From Streptomyces bikiniensis (GTDB lineage Bacteria > Actinomycetota > Actinomycetes > Streptomycetales > Streptomycetaceae): a stretch of DNA of 64,000 nucleotides. How positions within the stretch are numbered: the first letter of the stretch is position 1; every line of letters begins with the position of its first letter. A program made the translations under genes and the position numbers. Below are positions 28,871 through 37,619 of the stretch, piece after piece. The stretch is taken from positions 1 through 64,000 of the forward strand of contig JNWL01000002.1 of assembly GCA_000716465.1 (NCBI GenBank), in the 5' to 3' direction. The notes under the pieces were generated by a model, which had not been told where the DNA came from, searched no databases, and saw nothing but the letters and a program-made list of their open reading frames with translations.

Positions 28871-30522
28871 GCGCTCGGGTCCGTTCCGTGGACGTCGAGT
28901 ACCGAGGCCAGTTGGTCCACGGTGAGGTAGGGCAGGGGAGCGAGGATCTTCGCGGTCTGCGGGGCGAAGACGGGGGAGGCGACGATGACCTCGGTGGTGG
29001 GTCCGTCGGCGACGACGTCCCCCTCGGCCATGACGACGACCCGGTCGGCGGCACGGGCGACGAACTCGACGTCGTGGGTGGAGATGACGACGGTGCGGCC
29101 CTCTGCCGCGAGGCCGTCGACGATCCCGATCAGTTCGCCCTTGGCCCGGTAGTCGAGCCCGCGCGTGGGCTCGTCGAGGAGCACGACCCGGGGGGCGGCG
29201 GCGAGTTGGATCGCGAGGACGAGGGCGAGTTTCTGGCCCTCGGACAGATCGCGGGGGTGGGTGGTGTCGGGGATGCCGGGCGCGAGCCGGTCGAGCAGGG
29301 CGCGGGCCGGGATGCCGTCGGCCCGTACTTCGGACTCGGAGTCGGCCTGGTCGAGTTCCTGCTTGACGCTCTCCAGATAGAGCAGGTCGGTGGGCGTCTG
29401 CGGCACCAGGCCGACGAGGCGGCGGGCCTCGGTCGCCGAGACCTTCCGGGGATCTCGCGTCCCCGGGCCGTCGGACTCCCCTACGGAGACCGAACCGGCC
29501 TTGCGGGGGCCGGAGCCCTGGAGCGCCCAGAGCAGGGAGGACTTGCCGGAGCCGTTGCGGCCCATGAGCGCGGTGATCTCCCCGCCGCGGAGGTCGAGGT
29601 CGACCTCTCGGACGGCGGGCACGCCCTGGTACGTGACCGTGATGCCGCGTGCGGTCAGCAGCCGGGGCCGGTCCGCGCCGGGCGCCGGCCGGACCGCCGG
29701 GGGCACGACACCGTTCAACCGGCTCCGCAGGGGCGCCGCCGCCCGTCGGGCGTCGCGGATGGACAGGGGCAGCGGCGACCATCCGGCGGTGCGGCCGAGC
29801 TCGACGACGGGCGGGGCGATGGACGACGTACGGAAGACGTCCGCGGGTGGTCCGGAGACCACGCGCCCGTCCCCGGGGAGGTGGATGACGCGGTCGGCGT
29901 ACTGGACGACCCGCTCCAGGCGGTGTTCGGCGAGCAGGACGGTGACGCCGAGGTCGTGGACGAGTCGGGTGACGGCGGCCAGGACCTCCTCGGCGGCCGT
30001 CGGGTCCAACGCGGAGGTCGGCTCGTCGAGGACCAGGACGCGCGGGTGGGCGGTGAGGACGGAGCCGATGGCGACGCGCTGCTGCTGGCCTCCGGAGAGC
30101 TCGTGCAGGGCCCGGTGGCGCAGGTCGGCGAGACCCAGCAGGTCGAGGGTCTCCTCGACGCGCTTGCGCATGGTGGCGGGTGGGACCGCCAACTGTTCCA
30201 TCGCGTAGGCGAGTTCCTCCTCGACGGTGTCGGTGACGAAGCCGTCGAGGGGGTCCTGTCCGACGACGCCGACGACGTCGGCGAGTTCGCGCGGCGGGTG
30301 GTCGGCGGTGTCCCGGCCGTCGACGGTGACCCGGCCGTAGAGGGTGCCGCCGGTGAAGTGCGGGACGAGCCCGTTGACGGCGCCGAGGAGGGTCGACTTG
30401 CCGACGCCGGTGTGGCCGACGACGAGGCAGAGTTCGCCCTCCTCCACGGTCAGGTTCACGTCCCGCAGGACGGGCTCGGCCGTGTCCTCGTAGTGGACGG
30501 TGACCTGGTCGAAGGTGATCAC
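28867..30522 (-). CDS. ECF transporter fused ATPase (A-A')
   Basis: 551 aa with two complete ABC ATPase domains in one chain. The first has Walker A GHTGVGKSTLL, signature LSGGQQQRVAIGSVL and Walker B VLVLDEPTSALD. The second has GRNGSGKSSLLW, LSEGQKLALVLAI and VVLLDEPTRGLD. Fusion of EcfA and EcfA' is common in actinobacteria. The GTG at 30522 has GAGGAA upstream and overlaps the ecfT stop by four bases. It powers import by the T and S components on either side. Confidence 0.93.
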   Translation of the reverse strand: MITFDQVTVHYEDTAEPVLRDVNLTVEEGELCLVVGHTGVGKSTLLGAVNGLVPHFTGGTLYGRVTVDGRDTADHPPRELADVVGVVGQDPLDGFVTDTVEEELAYAMEQLAVPPATMRKRVEETLDLLGLADLRHRALHELSGGQQQRVAIGSVLTAHPRVLVLDEPTSALDPTAAEEVLAAVTRLVHDLGVTVLLAEHRLERVVQYADRVIHLPGDGRVVSGPPADVFRTSSIAPPVVELGRTAGWSPLPLSIRDARRAAAPLRSRLNGVVPPAVRPAPGADRPRLLTARGITVTYQGVPAVREVDLDLRGGEITALMGRNGSGKSSLLWALQGSGPRKAGSVSVGESDGPGTRDPRKVSATEARRLVGLVPQTPTDLLYLESVKQELDQADSESEVRADGIPARALLDRLAPGIPDTTHPRDLSEGQKLALVLAIQLAAAPRVVLLDEPTRGLDYRAKGELIGIVDGLAAEGRTVVISTHDVEFVARAADRVVVMAEGDVVADGPTTEVIVASPVFAPQTAKILAPLPYLTVDQLASVLDVHGTDPSA

Positions 30523-31703
30523 GTGGATTCCTCGGTGCGCTGTGCGGGGATGCCCGGACGGACCGGTGCGCTCGGTGGTGGGGCCAGGAATCCGGCGGTC
30601 CCCGCGAGCAGGATCGCGGCGGCCGGAACCAGCGGGAGCGTGGGCCAGCTGAGCGGGTAGATGGAGGGGTTGAGCTCCGCGGCGTTGAAGCCCGCGTTGC
30701 TGAACAGGAGTACGGCGGACAGGACACCGCAGCCGGCGACGGCCCACTCGGCGGCCCGCCAGGGGTCCGGCCGGTAGGCGGTCCGGGTGATCCGGCGCCC
30801 GCCGAGGCGCAGCCCCGCCACGCACAGCAGTCCGCCGGCCAGCAGTGCGGGGAAGCCGAGCAGCATGGGGGCGGTGGCGTCGAGGAGTCCGTACGCGCCG
30901 GCGCACAGGCCGCACATGCCCAGCAGCATCAGGGCGCCGGTCGTGCGGCGGGAGCGGCGGGTGGCCGTTCCGGCCCGGCCGTAGCCGCGGGAGTCCATGG
31001 CCGCGGCGAGCCGCAGGGAGCGTTCCAGGGCGTCTTCGAGGACGGGGACGATGATGCCGCGCAGGGCACGCAACCCCTTGGAACGCCCGGCCCGCAGGCG
31101 TCGTGCCCGGTGCACCCGCTGGACGCTCTGCACCAGTTGGGGCGCCACGCTGATGGACACCGTGACGGCCACGCCGAGTTCGTACAGCGCGCCGGGAAGC
31201 ACCCGTAGCGCCCGCTTGGGGTTGGCGAGGGTGTTGGCGGCGCCGATGCAGCAGAGCATGCAGGCGAGCCGGAGGCCGTCCGTGGCGGCGGAGAGCAGGG
31301 CCTCCAGGGAGACCGGGCCGCCGATCTGGATGCCGGCGTACCAGTCCGGGGTGGGCAGGTGAGGGAGGGAGAAGAGGAAGTGGTCGTGGGGGGTGATGCC
31401 GGTGGCGAAGACCGCGCGGAACACCACCCGGATCGCGACGACGGTGAGCGCCAGGTAGAGGTAGTACTTGAAGCCGCGCGCCCAGGGGGCCTCGGTGCGG
31501 CGCATGGTGATGACGTATCCGAGGACCGCGAGGACCAGGAAGAGCAGCAGCGGGTTGTTGGTGCGGCTGACCGCGGTGGCGAGCGCCAGGGCCCAGATCC
31601 ACCAGGCGACGGGATGGAGGGTGCGGGGCAGCCGACGGCCGCCCGCGTCCGGCGCGAGGCCGGGCGCGGACGACCGAGCGGTCGCCGCGGAGGTGCGGGA
31701 CAC
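30519..31703 (-). CDS. ECF transporter transmembrane (T) component
   Basis: 394 aa, GTG start four bases after the upstream gene. Several membrane helices (LLLFLVLAVLGYVI, YYLYLALTVVAIRVVF, and others) surround coupling helices with AMDSRGYGR near residue 245, the Ala-x-x-x-Gly-type motif by which EcfT contacts the ATPases. It has a longer C-terminal membrane extension than group II EcfT. It sits between the surface-protein genes and the fused ATPase, all with short overlaps, so one transcript under the riboswitch at 35600 is expected. Confidence 0.9.
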   Translation of the reverse strand: MSRTSAATARSSAPGLAPDAGGRRLPRTLHPVAWWIWALALATAVSRTNNPLLLFLVLAVLGYVITMRRTEAPWARGFKYYLYLALTVVAIRVVFRAVFATGITPHDHFLFSLPHLPTPDWYAGIQIGGPVSLEALLSAATDGLRLACMLCCIGAANTLANPKRALRVLPGALYELGVAVTVSISVAPQLVQSVQRVHRARRLRAGRSKGLRALRGIIVPVLEDALERSLRLAAAMDSRGYGRAGTATRRSRRTTGALMLLGMCGLCAGAYGLLDATAPMLLGFPALLAGGLLCVAGLRLGGRRITRTAYRPDPWRAAEWAVAGCGVLSAVLLFSNAGFNAAELNPSIYPLSWPTLPLVPAAAILLAGTAGFLAPPPSAPVRPGIPAQRTEEST

Positions 31704-31707
31704 GCGG

Positions 31708-32661
31708 CTACTCCGTACGACGGCGGCGCTTGGCCGCGAACACGGCGGCGGCGCCGATCAGCAGGCCCAGGGCCCCGGTGACGACGGCGGGAACCCAGGA
31801 GCCCACGTCGTGGGCCGCGTCCGCCGCCGGTGCGGCGTCGACCACCTTGGGGCCCGGTGCGGCCACCGCCGGAGAACCGGTCGTCGCCGACGGAGTCGCG
31901 GACGGGGTCGGTGTGGGTGTCGGGGGCGGCGTCGGGGAGGCGCTCTTCGACGGGGTCGGGCTCGCCGTGACCGAGAGGGAGGGGGACGGCGGGGGAGGCG
32001 TGGTCGGATCGGCCGGGGGCGGGTTCTCCGGCGCCGGCCCGGTGTCGACGCCCGGGGGCAGCGGAGCCGCCGTCCGGGTGTCGCGGGGCACGGGCCCGCC
32101 GCCGGTCGGCTTCGCGTTCTTCGCGCGCAGCTGGTCGGGGGTGACGGTGGGCCGGCCCTGGGTGCCCTCGATGTTGGTGCCGCCGAAGATCCACAGGTCG
32201 ACGCTGCCGGGCTTGGGCTTGTAGAGCATGGCGCCGAGCTGGCTGTACGTCCAGGTGTTCTGGCCCGGGTCGGCGTGCCAGTACGACCAGTACGCCGACG
32301 CGGGCGGGGTCAGGACGCAGTCGTCCTGCTGGGGCGTCGGGTACTGCTTGCCGCCCTGGTGGCCGCTGTAGCCGATGCGGCAGATGAAGGCGGGACCGTC
32401 GTGGCCGGTGCCGGTGGTCCGCCAGCCGCCCTGGTTCAGCAGCTCGTACCCGGTGGTGGGCGTCGTGCCGCAGGAGCGGTAGATCGGTCCGCCCCAGTGG
32501 CTGAAGTCGACGGCCAGCACGACACCGGACGAGGTGGTGCACTGCCCCATCGGCTGAGGAGCGGCTCCCGCCGGGGCGGCGGTGCCGGCGAAGGCCGCCA
32601 CGGTGAGCGCCAGCGCGGCCGTCGTACGGGCGAGGCCGGGGGCGCCCCGTCGGGCGGTCAT
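31708..32661 (-). CDS. Membrane-anchored four-cysteine-domain protein
   Basis: 317 aa. Signal peptide, then the four-cysteine domain (MGQCTTSS, YRSCGTTP, FICRIGYS, DDCVLTPP) with TPPASAYWSYWHADPGQNTWTYS, at about 35-165. A Pro/Ser/Thr-rich stretch covers about 195-275, followed by a C-terminal membrane helix and KRRRRTE. No LAxTG motif precedes that helix, so it is probably held in the membrane rather than by sortase. Its ATG overlaps the stop of the 939-residue protein by four bases. By position and domain sharing it belongs to the corrinoid-handling set. Confidence 0.85.
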   Translation of the reverse strand: MTARRGAPGLARTTAALALTVAAFAGTAAPAGAAPQPMGQCTTSSGVVLAVDFSHWGGPIYRSCGTTPTTGYELLNQGGWRTTGTGHDGPAFICRIGYSGHQGGKQYPTPQQDDCVLTPPASAYWSYWHADPGQNTWTYSQLGAMLYKPKPGSVDLWIFGGTNIEGTQGRPTVTPDQLRAKNAKPTGGGPVPRDTRTAAPLPPGVDTGPAPENPPPADPTTPPPPSPSLSVTASPTPSKSASPTPPPTPTPTPSATPSATTGSPAVAAPGPKVVDAAPAADAAHDVGSWVPAVVTGALGLLIGAAAVFAAKRRRRTE

Positions 32662-35477
32662 GCCTGACCGCCGTCGGTCTCGCGGCGCCTGCGGGCGGCA
32701 TGGGTCGCGCCCCAGCCGGCGAGGACGAGGAGGACGGCGGCGACGGCGAGGCCGGTGACCTGGGATCCGGTCGCGGCGAGGCTGCCACCCCCACCCGTAC
32801 TGCTTCCCCGGCCTCCTGCGGAACCGGAGGCTCCGCCGTCCTCGCCCTCGGTGATGATCACTGGGGTGGAGGTGCCGGGCCGCCCGGTGATGCTCGGGAC
32901 GGGCTCCGGGGTGGTACCGCTCATGTCCCGGGTCAGCACGCCGAAGGAGATGCCGGTGGCGCCGCCGACGGCCTGGGCGGAGGCCCGGACGTCCGATCCC
33001 GCCTGGTCGCCCTTGCTGACGTTGAAGCCGCCGTCCTTGTTCTGCTGCGAGGCCAGGAACTTCCGGGCCTTCGCGATCTCGGCCGCGTACTTCTCGGCGT
33101 CCAGTGACAGCCCCTGGACGGCGAGCGCCGCGGAGTTCACGGAGTTCCCGGAGGCGCCGGGGAACCCGCCGTCGGGAAGCTGCCGGCCGGCCAGCCACAC
33201 CAGCGCCCGGTCGACGGCAGCCTGCGAGTCGGCGTCGGGGAGCAGGTCCAGGGCCATCGCGGCCATCGCGGTGGAGTCGACCTCGATGTCGCTCGGCTCG
33301 CCGATGAGGCTGGGCCAGGCACCGGTCGACGGGTCGCGGAGGCTCTTGAGGTACGTGACGGGCTGGGCCGCGGCGGCCTGTTCGCCCGCCCGGATCTGGG
33401 CGATGACGCCGAGGGACTGGGAGAAGACCGAGGTGGCGTAGGTGTAGTTGCCCTTGCCCGCGCACTTGCGCGGCTCGGCCGGGGTCGCGGCCGCGCAGGT
33501 GCCCTGGGCGAGCGCGGCGATCAGGTTCTTCCCACCGAAGTTCCGGGGGTCGCGGCCCACGGACTCGGCGAGCACGGCGGTCTTGCCGATGAACCCGCCG
33601 CCCGCGTACTTCGTGCCGATCTTCGTCCAGTCGTGGACGCCGCGGCCGGAGGCGTCCTTGCCGCCCTTGTCGAGGAAGTCGACGATGTTGCGCAGGGTGG
33701 CGTTGTCGTGGCCGGTGGCGGCGAGCGCGTAGGCGCCGTCGATGGTCATGCCGTAGTCCGCGAAGCGGGGGCTGCCCTCGTAGTACCGGCCCTGGATCAG
33801 GCGCTTGTGGTCGGCGAGGTAGGCCGAACCCTTCTTCAGGTCCGGTCCGTCACCGGCCGGGGGAGTGATCGGCCCGGTCGTGGGAGGCGTGGTGGGCGGG
33901 GTCGTCGGAGGCGTCGTCGGGGGTGTGGTCGGCGGGGCGGGTTCCTTCGTCGTGAGCGTCACTAGGTCGCTCTTCGCGCCGGCGATCACGGCCGTGGTGG
34001 TGGCGTAGAGCAGCGGGTCGGTGGTGCCTTCCTCGAAGGCGAAGGAGCCACCGGGGAGCTGCTGGCGGGAGAGCCACGAGACGGCGGCGTTCGCGTGGGC
34101 GCGGTCGCCCAGGGCCCGCAGGGTCTGGGCGACCCAGCCGGTCGCGTACGCGCTGCCCGGGACGCTGTACGAGGCGGCCGGCCAGGCGCCCGTCTTGAAC
34201 TGGGCCTTCTTGAGGGAGGAGCGGGCCTTGGTGACGACCGCCTTGTGGCCGCCGGCGCGCTGGAGGGCGAGCGTGACCAGCGCGGTGCTCCCGGCCTCGC
34301 TCTCGCAGACCTGCCCGTCCAGGATCAGGAAGCTCGGGAAGCCGCCGTCGTCGCACTGGAGCTGAGCCAGCCGTGTCACCGCCTCGACCGGCGGGGTCAC
34401 GTCCCCGTTCAGCAGCGCGATGACGGCCAGCGCCTGGCCCTCGGTCTGCCCAGTCGTCCGGAAGTCGCCCTTGGTGGCGCAGCCGGGGACGGGCTGCGGC
34501 GCGTCCGCGCCGCTGAGGCAGACGTTCGCCATCAGGTCGCCGAGGAGGTCGTGGCCGCCGAAGTCACGCGGGTCCTTGCCGGTGGCCTCGGCGACGAGCG
34601 CGAGGCGGGCGGCGGCGGTGGCGTCCGGAGCCTCGTCCTTGCCCGCCGGGTAGGCGTACGCGTCGGTGTGCTCGGGCCGGCCGAGGAAGGCGGCGATCCG
34701 GCGGGCGGTGGGATGCTCGCCGTCGGTGGCGGCCAGGGCGTAGGCCACCTCGGTGGTGGCGAGGTAGTTGGGCGTGGTGTCGCCGTCGTTGACGACGCGC
34801 TGCCCGTTGGTCAGCCGCTCGGTGAGCCAGCGGGTCGCGGCGGGCAGATCGATCGTGCCCGGGGGCACGTTCGGCGCCGGCGGGTCGCCGGGGGCCGGCG
34901 GGTCGCCACCGTCCGCGCGGACGTCGTCGGGCGTGAAGGTGGGCCGGCCCTTGGTGCCGCCGATGTCCGTGCCGCCGAAGACCCACGCGTCCACGTCGCC
35001 CGGCTTGAGCGTGCGGGACATGGCGCCCAGCGGGCTGTACGTCCACTTCTTCTGGCCGGGGGAGGCGATCCAGTACGACCAGTAGGCGGTGGCCTGCGGG
35101 GTGAGGACGCAGTCCTCCTGGGCCGGAGTGGGGTACTTCTTCCCGGCGTTGAAGGAGCGGTTGCCGATGCGGCAGATGAACGCGGGGCCGTCGTGGCCGG
35201 TGCCCTCGGTGGTGAACCCGCCCGCGTGCAGCAGTTCGTAGCCGGTGGTGGGGGTGGTGTCACAGCCGCGAACGACGGGACCGCCCCACTTCCCGAAGTC
35301 CACGGCGACGATGGCGCCCTTGGTACGGGTGCACTTCGCGATCGGGTCGGCGCTCGCCGGCGACGCTGCCGTGAGGTGGGTCAGGCCCGCACCGAGCGCC
35401 AGAAAGGAAACGGTCAGGACGGACACCAGGCGTCGTCTCGCCCTCGACCACCGTCTCGCCTGCTGTTCGGTCCCCAC
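32658..35477 (-). CDS. Large surface-anchored protein: four-Cys domain, two alpha/alpha barrels, LAATG
   Basis: 939 aa. Order: signal peptide (1-43), four-cysteine domain (about 45-170), linker, helical-repeat barrel 1 (about 208-505), TTPP repeat linker (about 509-540), barrel 2 (about 545-840), linker, LAATG near 900, membrane helix, RRRRE tail. Barrel repeats such as YGMTIDGAYALAATG and RALVWLAGRQLPDGGFPGASG are prenyltransferase/squalene-cyclase-like, the fold of the intrinsic-factor alpha domain. The GTG at 35477 follows GAGGGG. First gene of the ECF operon, behind a cobalamin riboswitch. Probably a two-site corrinoid trap on the cell wall; this is inference. Confidence 0.88.
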   Translation of the reverse strand: MGTEQQARRWSRARRRLVSVLTVSFLALGAGLTHLTAASPASADPIAKCTRTKGAIVAVDFGKWGGPVVRGCDTTPTTGYELLHAGGFTTEGTGHDGPAFICRIGNRSFNAGKKYPTPAQEDCVLTPQATAYWSYWIASPGQKKWTYSPLGAMSRTLKPGDVDAWVFGGTDIGGTKGRPTFTPDDVRADGGDPPAPGDPPAPNVPPGTIDLPAATRWLTERLTNGQRVVNDGDTTPNYLATTEVAYALAATDGEHPTARRIAAFLGRPEHTDAYAYPAGKDEAPDATAAARLALVAEATGKDPRDFGGHDLLGDLMANVCLSGADAPQPVPGCATKGDFRTTGQTEGQALAVIALLNGDVTPPVEAVTRLAQLQCDDGGFPSFLILDGQVCESEAGSTALVTLALQRAGGHKAVVTKARSSLKKAQFKTGAWPAASYSVPGSAYATGWVAQTLRALGDRAHANAAVSWLSRQQLPGGSFAFEEGTTDPLLYATTTAVIAGAKSDLVTLTTKEPAPPTTPPTTPPTTPPTTPPTTGPITPPAGDGPDLKKGSAYLADHKRLIQGRYYEGSPRFADYGMTIDGAYALAATGHDNATLRNIVDFLDKGGKDASGRGVHDWTKIGTKYAGGGFIGKTAVLAESVGRDPRNFGGKNLIAALAQGTCAAATPAEPRKCAGKGNYTYATSVFSQSLGVIAQIRAGEQAAAAQPVTYLKSLRDPSTGAWPSLIGEPSDIEVDSTAMAAMALDLLPDADSQAAVDRALVWLAGRQLPDGGFPGASGNSVNSAALAVQGLSLDAEKYAAEIAKARKFLASQQNKDGGFNVSKGDQAGSDVRASAQAVGGATGISFGVLTRDMSGTTPEPVPSITGRPGTSTPVIITEGEDGGASGSAGGRGSSTGGGGSLAATGSQVTGLAVAAVLLVLAGWGATHAARRRRETDGGQA
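33880..33950. repeat. Short tandem repeat encoding the TTPP inter-barrel linker
   Basis: Near-repeats of 12-15 bases encode PPTTPPTTPPTTPPTT between the two barrels of the 939-residue protein. Confidence 0.8.
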
Positions 35478-35599
35478 CGCGGCCCCTCGTCTCTGCCGGG
35501 CGGCCTGCGTGCGTGGCGATGAGCCCCGCACGGCTGTGGGGCCGTGGAGAGGCGCTGACGACCACGCCGTAGTCCGCGACGGCGTTCTTCGTGCTGAGT

Positions 35600-35730
35600 T
35601 CCAGCTCCAGGCATTCCGACTCGCCCGGGGCGAACCGGGCCTACGGTTGCGGGTCAGTGCCGGAGTTCGACCGGCTTCCCCTGGTGCTGACTGCTTATCG
35701 GACGGAGTGCAACACGGATCCGTCGGGACC
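35600..35730 (-). promoter_or_regulatory. Cobalamin riboswitch upstream of the ECF/surface-protein operon
   Basis: The reverse strand reads GGGGAAGCCGGTCGAACTCC, then GGCACTGACCCGCAACCGTA, and further on GAGTCGGAATGCCTGG, matching the cobalamin-riboswitch core and B12 box. It is a compact version. It lies back to back with a plus-strand riboswitch; the roughly 85 bases between must hold both promoters. Confidence 0.9.
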
Positions 35731-35814
35731 GTCAATATGCTGTCCGTCTCACAGGGGTCCGCAGTGGCGGCCCCTCAGGCCGCTTCTCGCGGCGCTGCTG
35801 GCGGTACCTTGACC

Positions 35815-35960
35815 GTTCGGGTAGCGTCCTGGGCTGCCACGTGGGGGAATCCGGTGCGAATCCGGAGCTGACGCGCAACGGTGTCGAGACGGCGGGGGCC
35901 GTCTCCGAGCCCGAATGCCCATACGGCGACGCAGTACAGAAGCCGTACCACGCGTTCCGG
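35815..35960 (+). promoter_or_regulatory. Cobalamin riboswitch upstream of the intrinsic-factor-like gene
   Basis: Plus-strand core GGGGGAATCCGGTGCGAATC, followed by CGGAGCTGACGCGCAACGGT and then GAGCCCGAATGCCCAT as the B12-box-like segment. It is a compact form, mirroring the reverse-strand element at 35600-35730. Confidence 0.9.
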
Positions 35961-36056
35961 ACGACGGCTCCCCGGCGATTCCCGGCCGTGCCCCGTCGGG
36001 GCGGCGCGAGGCCTGCCCGGAGCGGCCGGCGTCCGCCGACTTCCAGGAGCAGGCCC

Positions 36057-37469
36057 ATGTCCCTTCCCCGTACCCCCCGCCGCCTCCCGCTCGCGGTGCC
36101 CGCGGCGCTCGGCGCCCTCGCCCTCGGCACGCTGCCCGCCTTCGCGACCTCCACTCCCGCGCAGATAGCCACGTCCAAGACCAACGGCGTCGCCTACCTC
36201 AAGTCCCTCCAGGCCGCCGACGGTTCCTACGCCGGCTCGGGTCTCTCCAACGAGTGGGCCTTCAGCGCGTTCGCGGCCGCGGGCACGGCGGTCGTCGACG
36301 TCGCGCCCGGCGGCGACACCACCAAGAACGCCAGAACCGTCTACCGCAACCTGCTGTCGACGGCCGCCTGGCCGTCGGCGACCCCGGTGGTCACGGACTA
36401 CGAGCGGGGCGCGCTCAACGCCTACGCCGCGGGTATCGACCCGGCCCGGGTGTCAGCCTCGCGCAACCTCGTCGCGCACATCTACTCCTACTGGCAGACG
36501 GCCGAGCCGGGCTACTTCGGCCCGTCCGCGAACTTCAACGGCACCGTCTTCGCCGCCCTCGCGCTGCGCGGCGCGAAGACCCAGGCCGGTACCGCCCGCA
36601 TCCCCCAGTCCCTCACCGACTCGATCGTCGCCCGTCTCCGGGCCAACCAGCACAACGACGGCGGCTGGACCTACCAGAAGGTGGAAGGCAACCCCACGGG
36701 CCTCGCCTCGGCCAGCGACATCGACATGACCGGCGCCGCGATGGCCGCCCTGTGCGTCTCCGGCGTCCCGAACACGGACGCGGACGTCGTCCAGGCCAAG
36801 AACTTCCTCAAGGGCAAGCTGGTCGCCTCCTCCGGCGCCTTCAACTCCCTGTACGGCGTCAACACCAGCTCCAACGGCTGGGGCATCGCCGGCCTCAACG
36901 CCTGCGGCATCAACCCGCAGTCGGCCGACTTCACCACGCTCAGCGGCAAGACGCCGGTCGACTTCCTCATCGCCAACCAGTACAACCCGGCGGGCGGATT
37001 CAAGTACAAGCCCGCCGACACCGTGCCCTCCGCCTACTCCTCCATCGACGCGCTCCGCGCGGTCGCCGGCGGCGGCTTCACCACCGCCCCGCCGGTCCCG
37101 GTCACCCCGGGCGCCCCCCAGTGGGTCGCCCAGCCCACCTTCACGGCGGGAACCGCCACCAAGCTGGCCCTGACCGTCGACGACGGCGCCGGCAACCTCA
37201 AGGTGTGCTCCGTGGCCTTCACGCCCACGGGAACGACCACGACGCTCGGCGACGTCCTCGCCGCCGCCACGGGCGCCGCGACCCCGGCCGGATGCGTCAC
37301 CTCGGTGACTCCGGCGTCGGGAACCGGTGCGATCACCGCGGTCAACGGCAAGGCCAACAGCGGCTCGAACACCTGGAAGGTCAGCGTCGACGGCTCCTCG
37401 TTCGCGGGAGCCCTGCGCGAGAAGACGATCAACGTCGGCGACACCGTCGCACTGCGCTGGGGCGCCTGA
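36057..37469 (+). CDS. Secreted intrinsic-factor/transcobalamin-like protein (alpha barrel plus beta domain)
   Basis: 470 aa. Signal peptide ending LPAFA near residue 31. A helical-repeat barrel fills about 38-345 (GVAYLKSLQAADGSY, RLRANQHNDGGWTYQK, DIDMTGAAMAALCVSG, DFLIANQYNPAGGFKYK). A beta domain fills about 370-470 (KLALTVDDGAGNL, NTWKVSVDGSSF, INVGDTVALRWG), of DUF4430 type. Alpha-barrel plus C-terminal beta domain is exactly the layout of human intrinsic factor and transcobalamin, which clamp B12 between the two. There is no anchor. AGGAG is eight bases upstream of the ATG. It is directly behind a cobalamin riboswitch and divergent from the ECF operon. Confidence 0.88.
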   Translation: MSLPRTPRRLPLAVPAALGALALGTLPAFATSTPAQIATSKTNGVAYLKSLQAADGSYAGSGLSNEWAFSAFAAAGTAVVDVAPGGDTTKNARTVYRNLLSTAAWPSATPVVTDYERGALNAYAAGIDPARVSASRNLVAHIYSYWQTAEPGYFGPSANFNGTVFAALALRGAKTQAGTARIPQSLTDSIVARLRANQHNDGGWTYQKVEGNPTGLASASDIDMTGAAMAALCVSGVPNTDADVVQAKNFLKGKLVASSGAFNSLYGVNTSSNGWGIAGLNACGINPQSADFTTLSGKTPVDFLIANQYNPAGGFKYKPADTVPSAYSSIDALRAVAGGGFTTAPPVPVTPGAPQWVAQPTFTAGTATKLALTVDDGAGNLKVCSVAFTPTGTTTTLGDVLAAATGAATPAGCVTSVTPASGTGAITAVNGKANSGSNTWKVSVDGSSFAGALREKTINVGDTVALRWGA

Positions 37470-37619
37470 GGTCCCGGAGGGTGAGGGCCCGCTGCCGGGC
37501 CCTCACCCTCCGTGCGGCCGGAAGGCCGCGGTCCGGGCTCGCGTCGGGGCCCGGACCGTGGGCCGGGTCGTGGGCGCGTCCGGGTCCCACGAGAGTTGGG
37601 CAAGGAGAACGGAGAAGGA

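Noticed and set aside
28046..31703. Calling the ECF genes a cobalt transporter (CbiMNQO)
   Set aside because: No CbiM/CbiN-type sequence; the membrane S component and the transcobalamin-like neighbours fit vitamin uptake better.
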